From the NCBI RefSeq assembly GCF_004519315.1, contig NZ_SOZE01000001.1:62001-126000 (forward strand): a DNA stretch of 64,000 nucleotides, read 5' to 3'. The translations under genes were made by a program, and so were the position numbers. The notes below the pieces were generated by a model. The model searched no databases. It saw only the letters and a list, made by a program, of their open reading frames with translations, and was not told the origin of the DNA. Every line of letters begins with the position of its first letter. Position 1 is the first letter of the stretch. This document shows positions 40,671 through 48,162 of the stretch, in pieces. This DNA is from Mucilaginibacter psychrotolerans. Lineage in GTDB: Bacteria > Bacteroidota > Bacteroidia > Sphingobacteriales > Sphingobacteriaceae.

Positions 40671-40722
40671 TGGAGAATATCGGAGAAAAACCGATACCCT
40701 TCCCGACGAGGCCGGGACGCTC
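40671..40722 (-). pseudogene. Degenerate tRNA-derived relic, inverted relative to tRNA-Ala
   Basis: Read on the minus strand from 40722 it gives GAGCG (3' strand of a D-stem), a five-pair anticodon arm TCCCG/CGGGA with a seven-base loop (40717-40701), AGGGT as variable loop, a five-pair T-arm ATCGG/CCGAT with a seven-base loop, then ATTCTCC of the acceptor. The T-arm stem, acceptor strand and following AC match the real tRNA-Ala, and the next 30 bases resemble its downstream sequence (CTGTTTG, GTAA). The 5' half is missing and position 33 is C, so it is not a working tRNA. Confidence 0.6.
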
Positions 40723-40770
40723 GAAGTTATTGGCGGGCCACTGCCGCTCGTGAGAAATATTTTTTATAAT

Positions 40771-40800
40771 TTTAAAATCCTGCACAATATAATATATTTG
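40771..40800 (+). promoter_or_regulatory. Promoter of tRNA-Ala
   Basis: TATATTTG at 40793-40800 matches TAnnTTTG perfectly. A TTT lies 19 bases upstream (40771-40773) in the -33 position. The tRNA starts 20 bases downstream of the box. Confidence 0.6.
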
Positions 40801-40819
40801 CAGCCCCAATGGGAAACTA

Positions 40820-40897
<78 letters not shown>

Positions 40898-40901
40898 AAA
40901 C

Positions 40902-40935
40902 AAACAGGCCTTACGGAATACCGTGAGGCCTGTTT
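40902..40935 (+). terminator. Hairpin after tRNA-Ala
   Basis: A 15-pair stem AAACAGGCCTTACGG/CCGTGAGGCCTGTTT with one G-T pair and a four-base loop, starting four bases after the tRNA. Only a weak T tract follows, so it may be a terminator or a 3' processing stop. It is a near-palindrome usable on both strands. Confidence 0.65.
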
Positions 40936-41004
40936 CATATCGAACCGCTGCATCCGCAGCCCAAACCATTTACCCACACCGCTTGTTGCTCCATATCAAA
41001 CCCG

Positions 41005-43737
41005 ATGGCTATGGCACTGGAGAAATATGTAAAAAAACGCGATTTCAGCAAAACCCGCGAACCTAAGGCGGGCACCAGTAAGAATAAAGAGCAACTGGTC
41101 TTCGTGATACAAAAACACGATGCCACGCGGCTGCATTACGATTTCAGGCTGGAAATGGATGGCGTACTCAAGAGCTGGGCCGTACCCAAGGGGCCGTCGA
41201 CCGACCCAAAGAACAAACGCCTGGCCATGATGGTAGAAGACCATCCCTTCGATTACCGCAGTTTCGAGGGCCTCATCCCCAAAGGCGAATATGGCGGCGG
41301 CACGGTTATCGTATGGGACGAGGGTACTTATGAGCCGATAGAAGCGATCAAAGGCAAAAAAGCCCAGGAAAAACACTTGTTGAAACAGCTTGCCGAAGGT
41401 TCGTTGAAGATAAAGCTTCATGGCGAAAAGTTGCAGGGTGAGTATGCCCTGGTGAAGACCCACGGCATGGGCGAGAATGGCTGGCTGCTGATTAAACATA
41501 AGGACGAATTCGCGTCGGCAACGGATATCACCAAAAAGGATAAATCGGTGATATCGGGCAAAACCATCGAAAAGATGGAGAAAACCAGTGATGCCGTATG
41601 GCAGCACGGCCATGAAGAAGCATTAGAAAAACCGAAGAAGGGCGCAAAGAAAAAGGCTACGCCCGATGTTGAAGAGGGACTGGCCGATGCGGTGGAAACA
41701 CCCGATGCAGCGAAAGTGGACGTTGCCGCGCTACTGAAAAAAGTGCCAAAGGGCAGCATCCCTCAAAATATCAAACCAATGAAAGCCACGTTGGTTGATG
41801 AGCCATTTGACGAACCCGGCTGGTTGTACGAGGTGAAATGGGACGGCTACCGTGCGCTGGCCACCATCCAAAAAGGCGAAGCGGAACTCCTCTCGCGCAA
41901 TAACCTGCCGTTCGATAAATATTACCCAATCAACAAACAACTCCAAACCTGGAAAGCAGATGCGGTAATAGACGGCGAACTTGTGGTGCTAAACGATAAA
42001 GGTATATCCGATTTCGGCGCGCTGCAGAACTGGCGCAGCGAGGCTGATGGCAGCCTGGTTTACTACGTTTTTGATATATTATGGTACAATGGTAAAAACC
42101 TGATGGATTTACCGCTTACCCAACGACAGGCAATATTAAAGGAGGTGTTGCCAAAGGATAATGATAGCATACGCCAAAGCCAGGTGTTTGATACCGGCGG
42201 TATTGCGTTCTTCGACGCTGCCGGGCGGATGGGGCTGGAGGGCATCATCGCAAAGAAGGCAGATAGCATCTACACCTCCGACCTGCGCTCTAAAGAATGG
42301 CTGAAGATAAAAGTAAGCAGGCGGCAGGAAGCCGTAATTGCCGGGTTTACTAAAAATGAAGGTACGGCAAAATCTTTCAGTGCACTGGTACTGGGCGTGT
42401 ACAGTAAAGGCAAATTGCAATATGTGGGTAAAGTGGGTACCGGCTTTTCTGATAAGCTGCAAAAGGAGATGATGGAGCAGTTTAAGCCGCTCATTACCAA
42501 AACAAGTGCTTTTGAGCAGGAGCCTGATGTAGACAAGCCATCGCGTTTCCGCCCGCAGCGTATGGGTGCCAAACCCACCTGGCTAAAACCTGAGCTGGTT
42601 TGCGAGGTTGCCTTTGCAGAAGTTACCAGCGACGGGGTGTTTAGGCAAGCTTCCTTTAAAGGTATGCGTACCGATAAGCCCGCCAAAGATGTTATTTTAG
42701 AAACGCCCGCAGATACCGAAGCGATAGTTGACCATGAGGATGAAAAAAAATCTGAAAGCAGCCATGCTAAAGCGATTACGCCACCCGGCGATAAAACCCG
42801 TAAAACGCTGCTGAACCCAAAAGACGAAACACAGGTGCGCAAAATTTGCGGGCACGACCTGAAGTTTACCCACCTGAGCAAAGTGTACTGGCCCGAAGAC
42901 GGTATCACCAAGCGCGATATGTTCAACTACTACTACCAGGTAGCCGAATATATTTTGCCTTATCTGAAGGATAGGCCAATGTCGCTAAACCGTTTCCCAA
43001 ATGGCATACACGGCCCCAGTTTTTATCAGAAGGATATCAAAGGAAAGGCGCCCGATTGGATAACCAAAACCTTCCCCTACACCAATGGCGAGGGCGAACA
43101 CAAGGAATACCTGGTGGGCTCGGATGAAGCTTACCTGCTGTGGATGGCCTCGCTGGGATGTATAGAAATGAACCCCTGGTTCAGCCGGGTGCAATCACCC
43201 GATAACCCCGACTATTGCGTTATAGACCTCGATCCCGATAAAAACACCTTCGACCAGGTAATCGAAGCTGCTTTAGAAGTGAAGAAGGTGCTCGACGCTA
43301 TCGATGTGCCCTCGTACTGCAAAACCTCGGGCTCTACAGGCATGCATATCTATATTCCGTTATCTGCTAAATACACGTATGAGCAATCGCAGATGTTTGC
43401 CCGCATCATCGTCAACATCGTACACAAACAAATACCAGATTATACCAGCCTGGAGCGCAAAATAGCTGCGCGAAACGGCAAAATGTACCTCGATTTTTTA
43501 CAGAACCGGCCGGGAGCAACTATCGCTGGTCCGTATTCTTTGCGGCCCAAACCCGGCGCAACGGTATCCATGCCAGTGTTGTGGGACGAGGTAAAGCCCG
43601 GCTTAACCATGAAGCACTTTACCATAAACAACGCAGTCGACAGGCTTAAAGAAACCGGCGACCTTTTCAAAGGTGTATTGGGCAAAGGCATCGAGCTGGA
43701 CAAAGTGCTTAAAAAAGCGAAAAGTATTTTTGGATAA
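41005..43737 (+). CDS. ligD: Multifunctional ATP-dependent DNA ligase LigD (NHEJ)
   Basis: 910 residues in the order phosphoesterase-ligase-polymerase. Residues about 20-170 are the 3'-phosphoesterase (FVIQKHDATRLHYDFRLEMDGVLKSW split around His and Asp). About 255-560 is the ligase with adenylated Lys278 in YEVKWDGYRA. About 610-905 is the primase-polymerase (VYWPEDGITKRDM, then DLDPD at the metal site). It repairs double-strand breaks together with Ku. The ATG two codons on (41011, MALEKY) fits the family N-terminus better than 41005. It is followed 50 bases later by ku. Confidence 0.95.
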   Translation: MAMALEKYVKKRDFSKTREPKAGTSKNKEQLVFVIQKHDATRLHYDFRLEMDGVLKSWAVPKGPSTDPKNKRLAMMVEDHPFDYRSFEGLIPKGEYGGGTVIVWDEGTYEPIEAIKGKKAQEKHLLKQLAEGSLKIKLHGEKLQGEYALVKTHGMGENGWLLIKHKDEFASATDITKKDKSVISGKTIEKMEKTSDAVWQHGHEEALEKPKKGAKKKATPDVEEGLADAVETPDAAKVDVAALLKKVPKGSIPQNIKPMKATLVDEPFDEPGWLYEVKWDGYRALATIQKGEAELLSRNNLPFDKYYPINKQLQTWKADAVIDGELVVLNDKGISDFGALQNWRSEADGSLVYYVFDILWYNGKNLMDLPLTQRQAILKEVLPKDNDSIRQSQVFDTGGIAFFDAAGRMGLEGIIAKKADSIYTSDLRSKEWLKIKVSRRQEAVIAGFTKNEGTAKSFSALVLGVYSKGKLQYVGKVGTGFSDKLQKEMMEQFKPLITKTSAFEQEPDVDKPSRFRPQRMGAKPTWLKPELVCEVAFAEVTSDGVFRQASFKGMRTDKPAKDVILETPADTEAIVDHEDEKKSESSHAKAITPPGDKTRKTLLNPKDETQVRKICGHDLKFTHLSKVYWPEDGITKRDMFNYYYQVAEYILPYLKDRPMSLNRFPNGIHGPSFYQKDIKGKAPDWITKTFPYTNGEGEHKEYLVGSDEAYLLWMASLGCIEMNPWFSRVQSPDNPDYCVIDLDPDKNTFDQVIEAALEVKKVLDAIDVPSYCKTSGSTGMHIYIPLSAKYTYEQSQMFARIIVNIVHKQIPDYTSLERKIAARNGKMYLDFLQNRPGATIAGPYSLRPKPGATVSMPVLWDEVKPGLTMKHFTINNAVDRLKETGDLFKGVLGKGIELDKVLKKAKSIFG

Positions 43738-43787
43738 AACCGTTTGGGCCGCGTAGGGTTGTTGTTAAACAATTAAATATAAGGAAC

Positions 43788-44552
43788 ATGAGAGCAATAT
43801 GGACAGGTTCGATAGGGTTTGGGTTGGTGAACATCCCCATAAAATTATATTCGGCAACGCAAACCAGTAGCCTGGATTTTGATATGCTTGATTCGCGCGA
43901 CCATGAACGCATCCGTTTCCAACGCATAAACGAGCGCACCAAGAAAGAAGTGCCTTACGATAAAATAGTAAAGGGCTACAAACTCGACGATGATTACGTG
44001 ATATTGGATGAGCAAGACTTCGCCGATGCCGCCCCCGAAAAAAGCCGGGAGATAGCCATAGAAAACTTTGTGGATATAGCCGAAGTGAACCCCATGTTTT
44101 ACGAAACATCGTACTACGTAGAACCCGAGGGTAAAAACAGCAAGGCCTATGCGCTATTGGTAAAAGCATTGCAGGAAACCAAGAAAGCGGGCCTGGCCAG
44201 GTTTGTGCTGCGCAGCAGCGAAAGCCTTTGCATTGTTCACCCGGTGGGCGATGTTTTGGTGGTAACGCGCATCCGCTTTGCGCAGGAGATACGGCCGGCT
44301 GATGAAGTTACCGTGCCCGATAACGCCACCGTAGCCAAAAAAGAACTGGATATGGGCATAACGCTTATCAACCAGTACGCAGGTAAGTTCGACGTATCAG
44401 AATTCAAGAACCAGTATTCCGACGAATTACTGAAAATTATCAAACTGAAGGCAAAAGGCAAACGGCCTACAGTGAAAAAACTTAAACCCCAAAAAGCCAG
44501 CAGCGACGATTTATTCGAACAGTTGCAGCGCAGTTTGAAAAAGGTATCGTAA
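43788..44552 (+). CDS. ku: Non-homologous end joining protein Ku
   Basis: 254 residues beginning MRAIWTGSIGFGLVNIPIKLYSA, the typical bacterial Ku N-terminus, with the core beta-barrel through about 230 and a short Lys-rich tail (KAKGKRPTVKKLKPQKAS) that usually recruits LigD. It binds DNA ends as a homodimer. An AAGGAAC ribosome site precedes the ATG. Ku and LigD form a complete two-protein NHEJ module inside the tRNA-end repeats. Confidence 0.96.
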   Translation: MRAIWTGSIGFGLVNIPIKLYSATQTSSLDFDMLDSRDHERIRFQRINERTKKEVPYDKIVKGYKLDDDYVILDEQDFADAAPEKSREIAIENFVDIAEVNPMFYETSYYVEPEGKNSKAYALLVKALQETKKAGLARFVLRSSESLCIVHPVGDVLVVTRIRFAQEIRPADEVTVPDNATVAKKELDMGITLINQYAGKFDVSEFKNQYSDELLKIIKLKAKGKRPTVKKLKPQKASSDDLFEQLQRSLKKVS

Positions 44553-44584
44553 AATTACGAGCTGCCGTTTTTACTTCATAGCAA

Positions 44585-44604
44585 TCCGCTATTCTCCACC
44601 AAAA
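44585..44604 (+). repeat. Right copy of the tRNA-Ala 3'-end repeat
   Basis: TCCGCTATTCTCCACCAAAA matches 40881-40900 in 19 of 20 bases. No tRNA body precedes it, so it is an orphan 3' end, as left by site-specific integration next to a tRNA or by loss of a tandem tRNA copy. No integrase gene lies between the copies. Confidence 0.65.
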
Positions 44605-44636
44605 GCCTTCAGATCAATTTTCTGAGGGCTTTTTTG
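44604..44636 (+). terminator. Terminator after the orphan tRNA end (downstream of ku)
   Basis: AGCCTTCAGA (44604-44613) pairs with TCTGAGGGCT (44621-44630) with one T-G pair and a seven-base loop, followed by TTTTTGTTT. This is a classical tRNA-type terminator attached to the orphan tRNA 3' end. It would also end the ku transcript. Confidence 0.8.
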
Positions 44637-44788
44637 TTTCAGATGCTTTCTTTTTAATGATTGTACTGCGATTTTTTTTTGCGTTTTTATACCCCTGCAA
44701 TACAGTGTTTTAACGGTGTTTGCGTAATGATAGATTGGTTAAATTGTGCTGCTTAACCAATGCACCTATAACCCTAAATAATATCATT

Positions 44789-45571
44789 ATGGCTTTAATT
44801 TATGATGCTAAACTTCGCTCGGAGTATCAACGCGTTTTTGATACCTGTATAATTAAACCGGATAAATATGCTACCGTTGACGCGATTATAAAAAAGATAC
44901 TACCCGGCCGGCCACAATATGAAGACGTGGGCAAACAGCTAAATATCCCCTGGTATTTTATTGCCATAGTGCATTATATGGAGGGCAGCAGTAAGTTTAC
45001 CACCCACTTGCACAACGGCGACCCGCTTACCGCGCGTACCGTACAAGTGCCCAAGGGAAGGCCCGTTAAGGGCTCGCCGCCCTTTACCTGGCGCGACAGT
45101 GCCGTTGATGCGCTTACTTACCAGGGCCTTACTACCTGGCCAGATTGGGATATCCCCGGCATATTGTACAAACTGGAGGGGTATAATGGTTATGGCTACC
45201 GCAGGCTTGCTGTACCTATCAACAGCCCCTACCTCTGGAGTTTTTCTAACCAGTACACCAAAGGCAAGTATGTGGCCGACGGGCATTACGACCCGGAAGC
45301 CATTTCGCTGCAATGCGGGGCAGCGGTATTACTACGCCGCTTTTATGAACAGCAAATAGTGGTGAACACCTCCAGTATTTTAACATTAATAAAGCAATTG
45401 GGTGCCCTGGTTACTTATTCGGCTAACTACGCCGTAAAGGCAGAAGAACTGCAAAAATTGCTGGTACACAACGGTGCTATTATCAAAATAGATGGCAAGG
45501 CCGGCAAAAACACCAGCGATGCCTACAAGGCCATTACCGGCAGCTTTTTAAACGGCGACCCAAGGTTATAA
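44789..45571 (+). CDS. Lysozyme-like protein with C-terminal peptidoglycan-binding-like segment
   Basis: 260 residues from the ATG at 44789; a longer reading from a TTG at 44720 has no support. The N-terminal part resembles the COG5526-type lysozyme fold: IPWYFIAIVHYMEGSSKF carries Glu65 in the position expected for the catalytic residue, followed by HNGDPLTARTVQVPKGRP. The C-terminal 45 residues (LQKLLVHNGAIIKIDGKAGKNT) look like a PG_binding_1 repeat. No signal peptide is seen, as in phage-derived endolysins or secretion-system effectors. It is followed 40 bases later by a DUF5675 gene. Confidence 0.75.
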   Translation: MALIYDAKLRSEYQRVFDTCIIKPDKYATVDAIIKKILPGRPQYEDVGKQLNIPWYFIAIVHYMEGSSKFTTHLHNGDPLTARTVQVPKGRPVKGSPPFTWRDSAVDALTYQGLTTWPDWDIPGILYKLEGYNGYGYRRLAVPINSPYLWSFSNQYTKGKYVADGHYDPEAISLQCGAAVLLRRFYEQQIVVNTSSILTLIKQLGALVTYSANYAVKAEELQKLLVHNGAIIKIDGKAGKNTSDAYKAITGSFLNGDPRL

Positions 45572-45611
45572 TTCACAGATCATTATATAGTACCCTTAAA
45601 ACATAAATCTT

Positions 45612-46031
45612 ATGGAACTAAAACTTATCCGCTCGGTATTTAACGCCGACAGCACTTTTGGTAAACTTTACATCAACGGCGCCTTTTACGCTTACACCTG
45701 CGAGGATAAGGTGCGCGACCTGAGCGGTGGCTGCGGCAACAAAATAAAAAATGAAACGGCTATTGATTTTGGCAAATATGAAGTGGCTTTAACTTTTAGT
45801 AACCATTTTCAAAAATATCTGCCCTTGCTACTCAACGTAAAATGCTTTGAAGGCATACGCATCCATGGCGGTAACACCGCTGCAGATTCGGAAGGCTGTA
45901 TTTTAGTAGGTGCCGAAAGCGATATGAAATCCAAAATATGGAACTGCGCCAGCAAAGTGGCTAACCTGGTAGCTTTGCTAAAATCTATAGAAAAGAAGGA
46001 AAAGATATTTATAGAAATAGTGAAGGACTGA
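45612..46031 (+). CDS. DUF5675 family protein (YkuD-like active-site motif)
   Basis: 139 residues that fit DUF5675. The segment GIRIHGGNTAADSEGCILVG has the H-G...S-x-G-C order of L,D-transpeptidase (YkuD) active sites, with the His and Cys 13 residues apart, which suggests a cell-wall amide or peptide activity. No signal peptide is visible. It pairs with the preceding lysozyme-like gene, an arrangement seen in phage-like or contractile-system cargo. The enzymatic role is inference. Confidence 0.8.
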   Translation: MELKLIRSVFNADSTFGKLYINGAFYAYTCEDKVRDLSGGCGNKIKNETAIDFGKYEVALTFSNHFQKYLPLLLNVKCFEGIRIHGGNTAADSEGCILVGAESDMKSKIWNCASKVANLVALLKSIEKKEKIFIEIVKD

Positions 46032-46093
46032 TAGCAAAGCCAGTTAGGCAATCAACTTTGGTTTTACATCTTCATCTTATGGCTGTTTAGCTT

Positions 46094-46137
46094 AAAAAAA
46101 GGCCGGCCTTCAGTTTTACCTGAGGGCCGGCCTTTTT
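46094..46137. terminator. Bidirectional terminator
   Basis: A long stem built on AAAAGGCCGGCC and GGCCGGCCTTTTT with TTCAG/CTGAG-type pairing inside and a TTTTAC loop. A runs and T runs flank both sides. It separates the convergent DUF5675 and OmpA-family genes. Confidence 0.88.
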
Positions 46138-46158
46138 AGTAGATAATGTTATTGCCGC

Positions 46159-48087
46159 TTATTTTACCGGTACGATATCAATAATAACGGTACGGTTGTA
46201 AAAACGTTCTTCGGGTAGATTATTATCGAAAGGTGCATTGCCTGCATCTTCACCAAAGCCAAGCGTTTCGAATTTTACATTCGTTTTGCCTGCTTTGTTT
46301 AAAGCTGCTTCTATAACCCGTTGTACATCATGTGCGCGGTCTCGTGATAACTGCATATTATATGCATCGTTACCAATAACATCCGTATGCCCATGTATAA
46401 TTACGGTAGACCCATCTGCTATCGATGCCGCTACGATATCCGTAAGGAATTTGTCATAGGCATTAGTAGCGTCGGATTTGTTGAAATCATACAGGATGCT
46501 GTAACGCAGGCCAACGGTAGGTGCTTCCTCCTGGCGTACCAGTTGCAGCGTGCTTTCTTTGCGTATCGGGAAACCTTTACGTGTTTCGCCGGTCATCACC
46601 AGTTTGTAATTGCCCGATGCATTGCTGCCTAATATACTTGCAGCCGGGATACTCTCCTGATCGCGGGTGTATGGCCCGTAATGTTGCGCGATACCTTTAT
46701 CGTCTGTAACATCAACCGACCATGATTTAAGCAATTGGCTTGCGCTATCGATGTTCATTACCACCTGGCTATCCATTGGGTTTGTTTGCGTGGTGTTTAT
46801 CTGCACTGGCCTCATCATGCCTCCGCCAACTTCCATCAGCAATTGTGGCGATTCGCTGGTGATATCAACCCTGCGGTCGCCTGCACGCAGCAATACCAGT
46901 TCTTTAGTGCCGCCTGGTTGCTCAGATGGGATAACCGGTTTGGTACGGCCCACAGTAGTAATCCTTGCGCCATCTATACCGAATGCGGTAACTAAGTATT
47001 GTTTAACATTTTCGGCCAGTAAGGTACCTTCCGAACGTCCGGCACGAGATGCACCGGTAAGCGTAATGGTAGCCTCGGGGTTGGCACGTAGCCTGTCGCC
47101 CGTAATGTTCAATAAGTTATGGTAAACGTTCAATTGCCTTGCGCTACGGCCCGTCATATCAGTGGTTGCGTCCTGCAATTGGGTTTCTTTAAAGCTGGCC
47201 GCCTGCTCGCTTGTTAAGGTAATATAACGCGGCGACAGTTGGGTGGAGCCTTCATCAAAGAACACCGATGCGCGCAACGGCAATGTTTCGCTTACCCTGC
47301 GTTTCAACGGCGCGGCTAATGGTGCCCTCACGTTGAATACAAAATCGTGCTGCGCGGCAGGGGGAGGGGTTACTTCGGTGATGATTTTTGTTGCCTTGCC
47401 AAATTTAAGCGCTATGCCTGCACGTACGGTGCTGATGTTCCAGCTTTCAATACTGCGTGGATCTTGCCCGAAGTAGGGGTGGTAAGAAACAAAGGGAGAT
47501 ATACTCACTTTATTAACGTTTGCTGCCGACGAGGTCATGATATCGTAACCAAGCCCTACCTGGCCCGAAACAAGCGATTTACGTATAGCGCTGAACTGGC
47601 TGTTGGTATTGGGTTGTTTAAGCTGGGTGTAAGCAAAATCGCTGTTTACGTTAAAGGCAACACGCGGGCCTGCAAAAAAGTATAAACCCGAAGCGCCGCC
47701 TAAGCGTAGGCTGGGCTCTATGGCTATATAGCTGGCACCTGTGCCCAGGGTAGCGGGGCAGTTGCAGGGGGCAACCACATCTTTAAACTTACCACCGCGG
47801 CCATCATAGGCTACATTCAGCATAAGGCCTACAACACTTTTGGGGCGGTATTCCATCAGTATAGAACCGTATGGCCGCACACCATTGCCTTTATGAAAAG
47901 CGGTAGGCGTTGTTAAAGTATTGGTTAAGTGCTGGGTTGTGCCGTTATAAATGTTAAAGTTGGCTGCGCCCGATACGCCAAACCACCAGGTAGGTTGCGT
48001 GGTTTGCGCCTTAGCCGTTGTGCCGGCCATGATTACCACCAGCAAAAAAATGATGGCTTTTGGGATGATTTTATTTATGGGTAACAT
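46159..48087 (-). CDS. OmpA family outer-membrane/peptidoglycan-associated protein
   Basis: 642 residues with a signal peptide (about 1-28, ending AKAQ). The first third resembles an outer-membrane beta-barrel with an aromatic FNIYNGTTQH start. The C-terminus (about 530-642) is an OmpA domain: YDFNKSDATNAYDKFL, IIHGHTDVIGNDAYNMQLSRDRA and LGFGED bind peptidoglycan. An additional OmpA-like stretch sits near 270-390 (SVFFDEGSTQLSPRY). It lies 75 bases downstream of the ice-binding-type gene in the same direction and probably shares its transcript. Confidence 0.85.
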   Translation of the reverse strand: MLPINKIIPKAIIFLLVVIMAGTTAKAQTTQPTWWFGVSGAANFNIYNGTTQHLTNTLTTPTAFHKGNGVRPYGSILMEYRPKSVVGLMLNVAYDGRGGKFKDVVAPCNCPATLGTGASYIAIEPSLRLGGASGLYFFAGPRVAFNVNSDFAYTQLKQPNTNSQFSAIRKSLVSGQVGLGYDIMTSSAANVNKVSISPFVSYHPYFGQDPRSIESWNISTVRAGIALKFGKATKIITEVTPPPAAQHDFVFNVRAPLAAPLKRRVSETLPLRASVFFDEGSTQLSPRYITLTSEQAASFKETQLQDATTDMTGRSARQLNVYHNLLNITGDRLRANPEATITLTGASRAGRSEGTLLAENVKQYLVTAFGIDGARITTVGRTKPVIPSEQPGGTKELVLLRAGDRRVDITSESPQLLMEVGGGMMRPVQINTTQTNPMDSQVVMNIDSASQLLKSWSVDVTDDKGIAQHYGPYTRDQESIPAASILGSNASGNYKLVMTGETRKGFPIRKESTLQLVRQEEAPTVGLRYSILYDFNKSDATNAYDKFLTDIVAASIADGSTVIIHGHTDVIGNDAYNMQLSRDRAHDVQRVIEAALNKAGKTNVKFETLGFGEDAGNAPFDNNLPEERFYNRTVIIDIVPVK

Positions 48088-48162
48088 AAGATTTCTTTTT
48101 AAAGGTTATTACGTACGGTTTGGTAGTGCCCCCGAAGGGGCTGATACCTATTGTTTTGTTGA

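Noticed and set aside
40627..40809. A 60-codon minus-strand frame
   Set aside because: It spans the tRNA relic and the tRNA promoter; the open frame is better explained by chance over tRNA-derived sequence.
42270..42926. Long minus-strand frames inside ligD (42270-42926, 40996-41613)
   Set aside because: Ser-rich shadow translations opposite a fully motif-supported LigD.
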